The notes: generated from the sequence alone by a model not told the origin. Positions 16,687 to 26,003 are shown, numbered from the stretch's first letter. The stretch: 64,000 nucleotides of DNA from CALBZE01 sp036381255 (GCA_036381255.1 DASVDG010000131.1:1-64000); one strand, 5' to 3'. Made by a program: numbers and translations.

Positions 16687-18084
16687 TCAGCGCCGCCGCC
16701 GGATCCTGCTCGCCGCCGCGCGGAACGAGCTCTGCGATACCGGCGTCAGCTCGTACCGCTCGAAGCCGTTACGGTCCACGAAAACCAGCACCAGGCGCCC
16801 CGTCGGGCTCCGCTCGTACGTCCACTCGTACCCTCTCGGACGGGCCGTGACCTGGCCGCGGTAGCGGAGCTCCCGCACGAAGTCGGGCTGGCCCAGCACG
16901 ATGAAGACCTCCCCGCGATCCGTCTTCCACCCGGCAAGGCCCGGCTCGTCGAAGTACAGCGACGCCAGACGGATCCGTTCGAAGAACTGTTCGCGGAACT
17001 CGTTCGCGGGCGTGGCGGCGAGCGGGTCGCGACGCGCCCAGAACCGCTCCCACAGCGCCGCCCGCTCGTCGCCGGTCGCTTCGCGCAACGAATCCAGCTC
17101 CTCGGAGGTCCCGATGTACGACAGGAACTCGAAGACCTCCTCGAAGTTGGCGACCATCCACTGGTCCGAGATCGTGACCACCAGCGGCACCCGGTCCGCC
17201 GTCCCGGCCGAATCCACCGTCGCCTCGATCCAGAACCGGCCCAGTGGCAGCGAGCCCGTCGGGATGTCCACCAGCGCGTACCGCACGCCGCTGCCACTCT
17301 CCGCCAGCGGCGCCTCGGTCCGCCAGACGACCTCCTCCTCGTCGTTCACCATCCGGACCTGCACCGGGTGCCCCGCGGGGTAGCCGTACGCCTCGAGGTA
17401 CATCCGCGGCGCTTCGCCGCCGAACGGCACCGTGTGCCGCGGGTTCACGATCACTTCGGGCGCCACGTCCAGCGCCGCCCGCGCCTCCGCACGGTAGACG
17501 AAGATCGGCCGCGTCATCCGGCGCTCTCCCGCCCGATACGCCGGCACGTTCAACGTGTCCAGCGAGCGGAACCCGCGCGAACCCGTGCCGTCCCGCGCCT
17601 CCACCTCCACGGTGTAGCGCCCCGGCGTCAACGCGACCACCGTCTGATAGACGACGCTCTCGTCGGTCCGGCTCGTCTCGGCGAAGCTGGCGACCCGGAC
17701 GACGCCGCGATCGTCCACTTTTCGCACCACCTGACTGTCCTGCTGGAAGGACAGTGAGACGGTGTAGCGCGCCGTGAACGCGCCGTCGTCGCGCTCGAAT
17801 CGAAGCGCGCTGTTCGGCAGCGAAAGGCCGAAGACAACGTAGGTCGAATCGGCCGGGCCGGCCAGACTGGAAAAGCTGGCGACCGCCGGGAACCGCTCGG
17901 AGCCGGTCATCAGCCCGAGCTGCCGATAGACCTGCAACGGTCGCAAGATCACGTCCTGCGGCGACGGCGCTTCGGGCGCCGACGCCCCGCCGCACGCGGC
18001 CGCGAACGCGGCGGCGAGTGCGAGCGTCCAGAAACGCAAAGGGCCACCTCGCCGGTGGCCCCCGCGTGGCAAGGATTTCGCCAT
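16687..18084 (-). CDS. GWxTD domain-containing lipoprotein
   Basis: A 465-aa secreted protein. The ATG at 18084 follows AAGGGG and gives a signal with a lipobox-like end (AAAFAAAC, Cys31). The last third carries the family motif GWKTDRGEVFIVLGQPD followed by YRGQVTARPRGYEWTY. GWxTD proteins are common in Acidobacteriota and the FCB group and have no defined role. The 7-nt gap from the upstream TolQ/ExbB-like gene makes a two-gene operon, which suggests a link to a proton-driven envelope process. Confidence 0.85.
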   Translation of the reverse strand: MAKSLPRGGHRRGGPLRFWTLALAAAFAAACGGASAPEAPSPQDVILRPLQVYRQLGLMTGSERFPAVASFSSLAGPADSTYVVFGLSLPNSALRFERDDGAFTARYTVSLSFQQDSQVVRKVDDRGVVRVASFAETSRTDESVVYQTVVALTPGRYTVEVEARDGTGSRGFRSLDTLNVPAYRAGERRMTRPIFVYRAEARAALDVAPEVIVNPRHTVPFGGEAPRMYLEAYGYPAGHPVQVRMVNDEEEVVWRTEAPLAESGSGVRYALVDIPTGSLPLGRFWIEATVDSAGTADRVPLVVTISDQWMVANFEEVFEFLSYIGTSEELDSLREATGDERAALWERFWARRDPLAATPANEFREQFFERIRLASLYFDEPGLAGWKTDRGEVFIVLGQPDFVRELRYRGQVTARPRGYEWTYERSPTGRLVLVFVDRNGFERYELTPVSQSSFRAAASRIRRRR

Positions 18085-18091
18085 ATGCCCC

Positions 18092-18796
18092 TTACACGGT
18101 GGAGGACCCCACTTCCAGGCCGTGCAGCGCATCGATCATTTTCTGTGCCGACTCCTCCATGTCGATCACCATGCCGTCGATCTTGGTCACGAAGTAGTTG
18201 TGCGCGATGTTGACCGGGATCGCGATGATCAGACCGGCGGCGGTCGTGATGAGGGCCACCTTGATGCCGCCGGCGACGAGCTGGGCATCGACCTCGCCCG
18301 CGGACTCGATCGCGGCGAACGCCTCGATCATGCCGACGACCGTGCCGAGGAAGCCGAGCAGCGGGGCGACGTTGGAGACGGTGGCGAGCCAGATCAGGCC
18401 GCGTTCGAGGGCGGCCATCTCGAAGAGGCCGACGTTCTCGATCGCCTGGCGGACCCGCTCGGTGCCTTCGTCCTTGCGCTCGAGGCCGGCCACGAGGATG
18501 CGGGCGGCGGGCGCGTTGGCCTCGCGGGCGAGCGCGAGCGCATCGTCGACGCGACGCTCGGCGAGCATCGAGTCCACCTCACGGAGGAACTTGCTCGTGC
18601 GCGCGCCCTTGAGGCTCAGCTCGACGAGCTTCCAGACGATGACGATGAGCCCTAGCAGCGCGGACGCGCCCAGGAACCACATCATCCAGCCACCGTCGTT
18701 CCACGTCTGGACCAGCCACTCGGTGGGCGAGAGCTTGGGCGCCTCAATGCCCGGGATCTGCAGCATGGCCAGTGCTAGGGTGCCGAAACTGCTCAA
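18092..18796 (-). CDS. MotA/TolQ/ExbB proton-channel family protein
   Basis: A 234-aa three-helix inner-membrane protein. TM1 lies about residues 37-60. The conserved LIWLATVSNVAPLLGFLGTV helix and IKVALITTAAGLIIAIPVNI helix match ExbB/TolQ. In these complexes it forms a pentameric proton channel that powers TonB, TolA or a motor. The start is TTG with GGAGG at 6-nt spacing; a later ATG (Met11) lacks that signal. No ExbD/TolR partner follows, and a GWxTD lipoprotein takes that place. The operon has a near-consensus promoter. Confidence 0.9.
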   Translation of the reverse strand: MSSFGTLALAMLQIPGIEAPKLSPTEWLVQTWNDGGWMMWFLGASALLGLIVIVWKLVELSLKGARTSKFLREVDSMLAERRVDDALALAREANAPAARILVAGLERKDEGTERVRQAIENVGLFEMAALERGLIWLATVSNVAPLLGFLGTVVGMIEAFAAIESAGEVDAQLVAGGIKVALITTAAGLIIAIPVNIAHNYFVTKIDGMVIDMEESAQKMIDALHGLEVGSSTV

Positions 18797-18875
18797 TGTT
18801 GCCTCCGTCGGTATGGATGCGCTGCGCAGCGCTGGGACTTGGGTGGTATCTTATTACTTGACGAGGATTCGCAAC

Positions 18876-18904
18876 ATTCTAGACCGTTGCGACCGGCGTG
18901 TCAA
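18876..18904 (-). promoter_or_regulatory. Near-consensus promoter of the ExbB-GWxTD operon
   Basis: On the minus strand: TTGACA (18899-18904), 17-nt spacer, TAGAAT (18876-18881). The -35 contains the TGA stop codon of oppF. The predicted 5' UTR is about 73 nt. Confidence 0.8.
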
Positions 18905-20001
18905 GGGGTTTCGCGCGCGGCGCCTTCCTTGATGCACGCGGCGAACTGGCCGGACGCCATCCGGGTGAGGCGCGGGGTGGTGCGCACGCAGTCGGCATCC
19001 TTGAGGGGGTGGGGGCAGCGGGGGTGGAACGGGCAGCCGCGCGGCGGGGCGGCCGGGCTGGGCGGATCGCCGAGCAGCCGGGTGCGGCCGCCGTCGTGGG
19101 CGCGGGTGTCGGGGCGGTGTGCCGTGCCGCGCGGCCGGGCGACGGGGACGGCGGAGAGGAGCGCGCGGGTGTAGGGGTGGCCGGGCCGCTGGATGACGTC
19201 GCGTGCGTCGCCGATCTCGACGATGCGGCCGAGGTACATGACGGCGATGCGGTCGCTGACGTGCTCGACGACGCTGAGGTCGTGGGCGATGAAGAGGTAG
19301 GCGAGGCCGAGGCGGGCCTGGAGGTCGCGGAGCAGGTTGAGCACCTGTGCCTGGACGGAGACGTCGAGTGCGGAGACGGGCTCGTCGCAGACGATGAATT
19401 CCGGCTCGACGGAGAGCGCGCGGGCGATGCCGACGCGCTGGCGCTGGCCGCCGCTGAATTCGTGGGGGTAGCGTCGAGCGTGGTCGGGATCGAGTCCGAC
19501 GCGTTCGAGGAGCTCGTGGACGCGTCGTTCGGCGGCGGCGCCGCGCGCCAGGCCGTGTACGCGGAGCACCTCGCGGAGCGCGTCGCCGACGGTCATGCGC
19601 GGGTTGAGCGAACCGAACGGGTCCTGGAACACGATCTGTGCGCGGCGCCGTAGCCGGCGCAGCTCCTGGTCGTCCATGCGGAAGATGTCGCGGCCGTCGA
19701 AGCGCGCGGTCCCGGCGGTCGGCTCGATGAGGCGGAGGATCGCGCGGCCGGTGGTCGTCTTGCCGGAGCCGGACTCGCCGACGAGGCCGAGCGTCTCGCC
19801 GCGGCGGATCCAGAACGAGACGTCGTCGACCGCGCGGACGTGGCCGGCCACGCGGCCGAACAGCCCTTTGCGGATCGGGAAGTATTTCTTGAGGCCGCGG
19901 ACGTCGAGGAGCGCGTCCGGCGGCGCGGCCGGCCCGGCGGGCGAGCCGGCGCCGGACGCGTTCTCGTGCGCAGCGGGAATTCCGCGCTCGGCGTCGCTCA
20001 T
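18901..20001 (-). CDS. oppF: Oligopeptide/dipeptide ABC transporter ATPase, OppF/DppF type
   Basis: A 366-aa ATPase with Walker A GESGSGKTTTGR, Q-loop VFQDPFGSLNPR, signature FSGGQRQRVGIARAL, Walker B FIVCDEPVSALD and the switch His in YLFIAHDLSV. The C-terminal oligopeptide-type extension has a Cys cluster (CPFHPRCPH...DADC...AACIKEG) like the iron-sulfur-binding tails of Opp/Dpp ATPases. The start overlaps the oppD stop by ATGA. It pairs with OppD to drive peptide import across the inner membrane. Confidence 0.93.
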   Translation of the reverse strand: MSDAERGIPAAHENASGAGSPAGPAAPPDALLDVRGLKKYFPIRKGLFGRVAGHVRAVDDVSFWIRRGETLGLVGESGSGKTTTGRAILRLIEPTAGTARFDGRDIFRMDDQELRRLRRRAQIVFQDPFGSLNPRMTVGDALREVLRVHGLARGAAAERRVHELLERVGLDPDHARRYPHEFSGGQRQRVGIARALSVEPEFIVCDEPVSALDVSVQAQVLNLLRDLQARLGLAYLFIAHDLSVVEHVSDRIAVMYLGRIVEIGDARDVIQRPGHPYTRALLSAVPVARPRGTAHRPDTRAHDGGRTRLLGDPPSPAAPPRGCPFHPRCPHPLKDADCVRTTPRLTRMASGQFAACIKEGAARETP

Positions 20002-21164
20002 CGCTCCACGTCCCTTTCGGTTTCGGGCTCGCCCATCATCGGCCGGGGCGGCGCCTCAGGCGGCGCGACTTCCGGCGGCGGCGCCGCATGCTCGTCCGCC
20101 GCGCCGCGGTGCCAGCGCTCGGCGGGCGCGTCCGGGCGGCCCGCGCGGGTCCCTTCGTACGCGCCGGTCTCGCGCGCGACCTGCTCGCGTCGCTCCGGGT
20201 GCCGCTCCAGCCAGCAGCGCGAGGCGTGGTCGCCGTCGGCGCCGAAGAGGTCCGGCGCCGATTCGACGCACAGATCCCAGCCGTACGGGCAGCGGGGGTG
20301 GAACCGGCAGGAGACGGGCCAGGCGGTCGGGTTCGGGACGGAGCCCGGGATCACGGCGAGCCGGTCGACCGGCCGGCCGAGCCGGGGGATCGCCTTGAGC
20401 AGCCCCTCGGTGTACGGGTGCCGCGGATCGCGGAACAGCGCGTCGACATCCGCGCGCTCCATGACCTGGCCGGCGTACATGACGATGACCCGGTCGCAGA
20501 CCTCGGCGACGACGCCGAGATCGTGGGTGATCAGGATCATCGCCATCCCGAGGCGCTCGCGCAGCTCCGCGAGCAGCTCGAGGATCTGGGCCTGGATCGT
20601 CACGTCGAGCGCCGTGGTCGGCTCGTCGGCGATCAGCAGCTCCGGCTCGCAGGAGATCGCCATCGCGATCATGACCCGCTGTCGCATCCCGCCCGAGAGC
20701 TGGTGCGGGTACGCGTCGGCCCGCCGCTCCGGGTCCGCGATGCCGACCAGCCGCAGCAGCTCGACGGCGCGCGCCCGGGCGTCCCGCGCCCCCATCCCGC
20801 GATGGTGGCGCAGCGCCTCCGCGATCTGGTCGCCGACCGGGTAGACCGGGTTCAACGACGTCATCGGCTCCTGGAAGATCATCGCGATGTCGTTCCCCCG
20901 GATCCGCCGCATCTCCTCCTCCGGCAGCTCCAGCAGCTCCGCGCCCCGGAACCGGATCGAGCTGCCCGGCTGGATGCGGCCCGGCGGCTGCGGCACGAGC
21001 CGCATGAGCGACAGCGATGTCACCGACTTGCCGCTCCCGCTCTCGCCGACGATCCCGAGCACCTCTCCCTTCTCCACCTCGAACGACACGCCGTCCACCG
21101 CGCGGGCGACGCCGCCCTCGGTATCGAAGTAGGTGCGCAGATTTTCGACTTCGAGCAATGCCAT
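19998..21164 (-). CDS. oppD: Oligopeptide/dipeptide ABC transporter ATPase, OppD/DppD type
   Basis: A 388-aa ATPase: Walker A GESGSGKSVTSL, IFQEPMTSLNPV, signature LSGGMRQRVMIAMA, Walker B LLIADEPTTALD and LITHDLGVVAEV. The C-terminal tail has RFHPRCPYGWDLC...SRCW, the Opp-type Cys motif, followed by an unusual Pro/Glu-rich tail of about 60 aa. The ATG at 21164 has CAGGAG upstream; the open frame beyond it is antisense shadow. It overlaps oppF by 4 nt. Confidence 0.93.
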   Translation of the reverse strand: MALLEVENLRTYFDTEGGVARAVDGVSFEVEKGEVLGIVGESGSGKSVTSLSLMRLVPQPPGRIQPGSSIRFRGAELLELPEEEMRRIRGNDIAMIFQEPMTSLNPVYPVGDQIAEALRHHRGMGARDARARAVELLRLVGIADPERRADAYPHQLSGGMRQRVMIAMAISCEPELLIADEPTTALDVTIQAQILELLAELRERLGMAMILITHDLGVVAEVCDRVIVMYAGQVMERADVDALFRDPRHPYTEGLLKAIPRLGRPVDRLAVIPGSVPNPTAWPVSCRFHPRCPYGWDLCVESAPDLFGADGDHASRCWLERHPERREQVARETGAYEGTRAGRPDAPAERWHRGAADEHAAPPPEVAPPEAPPRPMMGEPETERDVER

Positions 21165-21268
21165 GGGGCTCCTGTCGTCCAGCAGACTCCGCGCGCCGGC
21201 CGCGGCGTGCGAGCGGCGCCGGGCGGGCGGCGGGCCGCGCCACCCGACCCGCAGCCGGCGAGCCGCAT

Positions 21269-22498
21269 TCAGGACCGCAGACGCGGGTCCAGCGCGTCCC
21301 GCAGGCCGTCGCCCAGCAGGTTGAACGCGAGTACGGTCACCACGATCGTGAGGCCGGGGAACGTGGCGACCCACCAGGCGCTGATCAGCGTCTCGCGGCC
21401 GTCGGCGACCATGTTGCCCCACGTCGGCGTGGGCGGCGCGACGCCGAGCCCGAGGAACGAGAGCCCGGCTTCGAGCACGATCGTGTTGCCGATGCCGAGC
21501 GTCGCGGCGACGATCACGGGCGCGATCACGTTCGGTACGAGGTGCCGCAGGATGATGCGGGACCGGCTGAACCCCAGCGCGCGGGCGGCGGTCACGAACT
21601 CGCGCTCTCGCAGACTCAGCACCTCGCCCCGCACGATCCGGGCGGTGCCCGGCCACTGCGTCAACCCGAGCACGGTGATGATGAGCACGAGGCTCGGGCT
21701 GAACAACGCGATGATCATGATCAGGAGGACGAGGCGCGGGAACGCGAGCACCATGTCCGTGAAGCGCATGATCGCGGCGTCGACGCGGCCGCCGATGTAG
21801 CCGGCGATCGCGCCGAGAAGCGTCCCGATCGTGATCGCGATGGCGACGGCGACGAACGCGATCGAGAGCGACATGCGCGCGCCGAAGATGATGCGGCTGA
21901 GCACGTCGCGCCCGAACCGGTCGGTGCCGAGCGGGTGCGCCGCCGAAGGCGGCAGGAATCCGGTCCGCACGATGTCCTGCTGCGCGATCGGATCGTAGGG
22001 CGCGATCAACGGCGCCAGCAGTGCGATGAGGTAGAGGAGCCCGATGATGGCGAGCCCGGTCATCGCGAGCCGGTCGCGGCGGAGCAGGCGCGCGGCGATG
22101 CGCCACTGCGAGTCGCCGCCGGGCGCGGCGCGGCGCGGGCGGGCCCGGAGATCGCGCAACGCGCGGAACCAGACGGCCGCGAGCGCGAGCGCGAGCGTCG
22201 CCACGGCGACGTAGTCGTCGAGCGAGCCGTCGCGGGCGACGGCGGCGATGCGGTCACCGGCGAAGACGGCGACGGCGAGGAGCGCGCCCCAGGCGAGGAG
22301 CAGGAGCATGCCGCGGCCCCAGGCACCGATGAGGAGGTGGCCGCTCCCCGGCAGGACGACGGAGAGGAGGCGGGCGAGCGCCGGCGCCTCCGCCGGCGGC
22401 TCGAGGCCGTAGGCGCCCTCCTCCTCCGCCGGCACCGGGACCGGCTCCGGCGGCATCGACTCGGCATCGCCGATCAGGTGTCGGTGTGGTTCCGCCAT
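21269..22498 (-). CDS. oppC: Oligopeptide ABC transporter permease, OppC/DppC type, with extra N-terminal membrane region
   Basis: A 409-aa permease. The standard OppC begins near residue 130 (RRDRLAMTGLAIIGLLYLIA). The coupling (EAA) region reads EREFVTAARALGFSRSRIIL, and HPLGTDRFGRDVLSRIIFGA is typical. The extra about 128 residues hold a Pro-rich cytoplasmic start and two or three added membrane segments (LSVVLPGSGHLLIGAW, MLLLLAWGALLAVAVFAG, VATLALALAAVWF). These resemble the PGxGH/Q small TM domains rather than any Opp part. It lies 10 nt after oppB, with GAGGGG as Shine-Dalgarno. Confidence 0.9.
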   Translation of the reverse strand: MAEPHRHLIGDAESMPPEPVPVPAEEEGAYGLEPPAEAPALARLLSVVLPGSGHLLIGAWGRGMLLLLAWGALLAVAVFAGDRIAAVARDGSLDDYVAVATLALALAAVWFRALRDLRARPRRAAPGGDSQWRIAARLLRRDRLAMTGLAIIGLLYLIALLAPLIAPYDPIAQQDIVRTGFLPPSAAHPLGTDRFGRDVLSRIIFGARMSLSIAFVAVAIAITIGTLLGAIAGYIGGRVDAAIMRFTDMVLAFPRLVLLIMIIALFSPSLVLIITVLGLTQWPGTARIVRGEVLSLREREFVTAARALGFSRSRIILRHLVPNVIAPVIVAATLGIGNTIVLEAGLSFLGLGVAPPTPTWGNMVADGRETLISAWWVATFPGLTIVVTVLAFNLLGDGLRDALDPRLRS

Positions 22499-22508
22499 GG
22501 CCGGCCCC

Positions 22509-23492
22509 TCAATCGTACCGGATGCGCGGGTCGACGGCCGCGTAGAGCAGGTCCGCGACGAGGCTGCCCAGGACGACCATCCCCGCGAAGAAGAAGCTGG
22601 TCGCCATGACGACGGGGTAATCGCGCTCGAAGATGGCCTCGACGATGACGCGGCCCATCCCGGGCCAGGCGAAGATGACCTCGACGAAGACGGCGCCGCT
22701 GAAGAGGAACGGCAGGTAGAGGCCGAGCAGCGTGATCACGGGGATCAGCGAGTTGCGGAGCGCGTGCTTGAGGATCACGGTGCGTTCCGGCAGCCCCTTC
22801 GCCCGGGCGGTGCGGATGTAGTCCTGGCGCACGACTTCGAGCATCTGGCCGCGCGTGTAGCGCGCGATCCCCGCGGCGAGCACGAGCGTCAGCGTGGCCA
22901 CGGGGAGGACCATGTGCGCGAGCCGGTCGACGATGCGCTCGCCGAGCGGGAGGTAGTCGTACTCGATGCTCGTGACGCCGGTGGGCGGCAGCGAGATCGG
23001 CCACCCCCACTCGTAGGCCTTCAGCGCGAAGACGAGCATCAGCATGAGCCCGAGCCAGAACGACGGCATCGAGTAGAAGAACAGCGAGGTGACGCTGAGC
23101 GAGCGGTCGAGCGCGGAATGCTGGCGCACGGCCTGGAGCACGCCGACCGCGATCCCGAGCAGGAAGACCAGGACCAGCGACGCGCCGGCGAGGATGAGCG
23201 TGTTGGGCAGCGCGTCCAGGATGACGTCGATCACCGGCCGGCTCTGGCCGAAGGAGTAGCCGAAGTTGCCGGTCATGAAGGAGCCGATCCACCGGATGTA
23301 CTGGATGTGGAGCGGCTGGTCGAGTCCGAAGTTGCGGCGGAGCTGCTCGATGACCTCCGGTGAGACGCCCGGGCTGACGTAGTACGCGGTCGGATCGCCG
23401 GGCGCCAGGTGCAGCACCGCGAAGATGAGCGTGGCGACGCCGAGCAGCAGCGGGATCGCGCCGAGAACGCGTCGGATCAGGTAGGCGGTCAT
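22509..23492 (-). CDS. oppB: Oligopeptide ABC transporter permease, OppB/DppB type
   Basis: A 327-aa permease of standard size with six membrane helices. The N-terminus YLIRRVLGAIPLLLGVATLI, the LAPGDP motif after TM1 and the EAA-like loop DYIRTARAKGLPERTVILKH identify OppB/DppB. It forms the translocation pathway with OppC. It sits between oppA (45 nt upstream) and oppC. Confidence 0.93.
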   Translation of the reverse strand: MTAYLIRRVLGAIPLLLGVATLIFAVLHLAPGDPTAYYVSPGVSPEVIEQLRRNFGLDQPLHIQYIRWIGSFMTGNFGYSFGQSRPVIDVILDALPNTLILAGASLVLVFLLGIAVGVLQAVRQHSALDRSLSVTSLFFYSMPSFWLGLMLMLVFALKAYEWGWPISLPPTGVTSIEYDYLPLGERIVDRLAHMVLPVATLTLVLAAGIARYTRGQMLEVVRQDYIRTARAKGLPERTVILKHALRNSLIPVITLLGLYLPFLFSGAVFVEVIFAWPGMGRVIVEAIFERDYPVVMATSFFFAGMVVLGSLVADLLYAAVDPRIRYD

Positions 23493-23537
23493 CGAGGGTC
23501 CGGGCCCGGGTTCCTGCTTCGGCCGTGACTCCGGCCG

Positions 23538-25184
23538 CTAGCGCCCGCCGCCGGGCAGCGACCACTCCGCGATGCTGACGAGCTCGCCGCGCGGGTCCAT
23601 GACCACGCCCTGCACGTTGCGCCGCGCCGCCGCGAGCTCGTTCAGCCAGAACATGAAGGTGAACGGCTGGTCCTCGTTCAACAGCTCGGCGAACTCGCGC
23701 CAGATGCGGCGGGCCTCGGCGGGGTCGGTCGCCGCGGCGCCGGCCTCGATCAACCGGTCGGCGCGCGGATTCGCGTACGCACTGCGGTTCGCCGAGCGCG
23801 GCACATCGGCCCAGCGGGAGTGGAACAGCGCCATCGGCGCGGATGCGACCTGGAAGTTGTCGAGGACCCAGCTCGTGAAGACGGCGTCGAAGTCGCGGGC
23901 GCGGTGCTGGGCGAGCATCGTCTGGAACTCGACGACGCGGACCTCCGCGGCCACGCCGACCTCGCGGAGCTGCGCCTGCACCGCCTCGACGATGGAGCGG
24001 TTCAGCGGCGCGTCGCTCGTCATGAGCGAGAAGCGGAGCGACGCGCCTCGAGCGTTCTCGCGGATGCCGTCGCCGTTGCGGTCGACCCAGCCGGCGTCCT
24101 CGAGCAGCGCGGCGGCGCGCGCCGGATCGTGGGGGAGCGGCTCGACGTCCGGGTCCAGCGGGCTCCACGGCGGGATCGGGCTGACCGCGGGCGTGCCGTA
24201 GCCGACGAGGAGCGCCTGGATGATCTCCGGCCGATCGATCGCCAGCGTCATCGCGCGCCGCACGGTCGCGTCCGTGAACGGCGGCCGGCGGTTGTTCCAC
24301 CCGATGTAGTAGAAGGTGCGCCCCGGGAAGGCGAAGAGCTCCAGCGCGTCGTCGGCCTCGATCCGCTCCGCCTGGTCCGGGAAGACCGGGATGTCCACCT
24401 GCACGCCGCCGGTCAACAGCTCGGCCAGCATCGTCGGCGCCTCCGGGATGACCCGGAAGAAGATGCGGTCCGGCAGCGGCGGCCCGCCGAGCGCCTCGGG
24501 GAACGCGTCGTTCCGCTCGATCACCAGCAGCTCGTTCGCGCGCCGCTCGACGAAACGGTACGGCCCGCTGCCGACCGGCCGGAGGTTGAACGGCGCGGTC
24601 CGGAGCTGGTCGGGCGGCACGTTTTCGAGCAGGTGCTTCGGCATCGGCGCCCACCAGAAGTCCTCGATCGCCTGGGCGTGCGGCCGCACGAAGTCGAAGC
24701 GGATCGTGTACGGATCGACGACCGTCGCGCTCTCGACCTGCGACAGATACGCCGAGGCGAGGAGCGAGGCGGTGACCGGGTCCTTCGCCAGGTCGAACGT
24801 GAACTTCACGTCCTCGGCCGTGACCGGCCGGCCGTCGTGCCAGCGCACGTCCCGCCGCAAGCGGAACACGATCGCGGTGTCGCCGAGCATCTGCCACGAC
24901 TCCGCCAGGTACGGCCGCACCTCGAAGTCTTCGTCGTACTGGATGAGCGGGGTGAAGAGCGCGTACTTGATCAGCTCGTCGGTGTAGATGTCCGTGTTGA
25001 CCACGGAATTGAACGCGCCGAAGTCCGTGCGCATCCCGACGACGATGCTCCCGCCGCGGGCGCGTCCGCCTTCGGCGGCGCCGGGCTCGTCGCGGCGGCA
25101 GCCGGCGAGCGCCGCCAGCAGGACGAGACACGCCGCCGCGGCGCCGCGGAGGCCGGAAATCCGTCGCACGTCAAGCCGAAGCAT
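23538..25184 (-). CDS. oppA: Oligopeptide-binding lipoprotein, OppA/DppA (SBP family 5)
   Basis: A 548-aa substrate-binding protein. The ATG at 25184 is directly preceded by GGAGGGG; an earlier in-frame ATG adds 6 residues. The signal ends in a lipobox (LVLLAALAGC, Cys29). Family-5 features include PYLAESWQMLGDTAIVFRLR, DVRWHDGRPVTAEDVKFTF and the VRRAMTLAIDRPEII stretch. It binds peptides (or in some members other solutes) outside the inner membrane and delivers them to OppB/C. It heads the oppABCDF order and follows the lipoyl-transfer gene by 27 nt, so read-through from the gcv region is possible. Confidence 0.92.
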   Translation of the reverse strand: MLRLDVRRISGLRGAAAACLVLLAALAGCRRDEPGAAEGGRARGGSIVVGMRTDFGAFNSVVNTDIYTDELIKYALFTPLIQYDEDFEVRPYLAESWQMLGDTAIVFRLRRDVRWHDGRPVTAEDVKFTFDLAKDPVTASLLASAYLSQVESATVVDPYTIRFDFVRPHAQAIEDFWWAPMPKHLLENVPPDQLRTAPFNLRPVGSGPYRFVERRANELLVIERNDAFPEALGGPPLPDRIFFRVIPEAPTMLAELLTGGVQVDIPVFPDQAERIEADDALELFAFPGRTFYYIGWNNRRPPFTDATVRRAMTLAIDRPEIIQALLVGYGTPAVSPIPPWSPLDPDVEPLPHDPARAAALLEDAGWVDRNGDGIRENARGASLRFSLMTSDAPLNRSIVEAVQAQLREVGVAAEVRVVEFQTMLAQHRARDFDAVFTSWVLDNFQVASAPMALFHSRWADVPRSANRSAYANPRADRLIEAGAAATDPAEARRIWREFAELLNEDQPFTFMFWLNELAAARRNVQGVVMDPRGELVSIAEWSLPGGGR

Positions 25185-25211
25185 CCACCCCTCCGATCCC
25201 ATCGGGTCCGA

Positions 25212-26003
25212 TCATCGTCGCCACGTCCATTCCTCCGACCGGAAACGGGCCAGGAGAGCACGGGCGCGGTCCGCGACCGCCGCTTCGAGCGCGCCGTCCT
25301 CGAGCCGGACGCCGAGCGCGTCCTCGAAGCCGCCGCGGACCGCGGCGACCAGCGTGTCCCAGGGCGGCACGCGGCCGAGGATGGCGTCGAGGGCGACGAC
25401 GCCGGCGGACGCGCCGCGGTCCGGCGCCGCGAGCAGCTCCGCCGCCTCCCGCTGGTCGCCCGCCAGAAGCAGCGAGCCGTGCTGGAGCAGCGTGCGCCGC
25501 TCGGCGCGCTGCGCGCTCCCGACCAGCTTGCGCCCACCCACCACCACCTCGCCCGGCGCGGCGACGTCGAAACACGGCGCCGCCCAGTCCGCCCCGCGGC
25601 GCCGCCCACCGCGCACCGGCGGCTCCGGCGCGACCTCCGCCGGCACGCCCAGCCGCCGGAGCCCCGCGACCAGCGCACGATTGATCGCGCGATACGTCTC
25701 GCGCGGCGAGCCCAGCACGCCCACGGGGACCACGACCGCGTAGGTCAGCTCCCGGTCGTGGTAGACCGCCATCCCCCCGGTCGGCCGCCGAACCACGTGG
25801 ATGCCGCGAGCCGACGCGGCGGTCGCAACTTCGGGGCCAGGCACAGGCTGGTTGCGGCCGAACGACAGGCACGGCGGCTCCCAACGATACAGGCGGAGGA
25901 CCGGCCCGCCCCCCGCCTGCACGCGCTCCAGCAGCGCCTGGTCCACCGCCATGTTCTCGGCGCCCGTACGGGGTCGCTCGTCCGCGATCAGCCGCCAGTG
26001 CAT
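25212..26003 (-). CDS. lipM: Lipoyl/octanoyl transferase, LipM/LplA family
   Basis: A 263-aa BPL/LPL-fold protein. RRPTGGMAVYHDRELTYAVV and GRKLVGSAQRAERRTLLQHG are the family motifs. The ELTY form and a Cys in PCFDVAAPGE fit the acyl-thioester octanoyltransferase LipM better than ATP-using LplA. The expected reaction is transfer of octanoyl from acyl carrier protein to the lipoyl domain of GcvH, so placement just after gcvP and near gcvH makes sense. LplA or LipL activity cannot be excluded from sequence alone. Confidence 0.75.
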   Translation of the reverse strand: MHWRLIADERPRTGAENMAVDQALLERVQAGGGPVLRLYRWEPPCLSFGRNQPVPGPEVATAASARGIHVVRRPTGGMAVYHDRELTYAVVVPVGVLGSPRETYRAINRALVAGLRRLGVPAEVAPEPPVRGGRRRGADWAAPCFDVAAPGEVVVGGRKLVGSAQRAERRTLLQHGSLLLAGDQREAAELLAAPDRGASAGVVALDAILGRVPPWDTLVAAVRGGFEDALGVRLEDGALEAAVADRARALLARFRSEEWTWRR

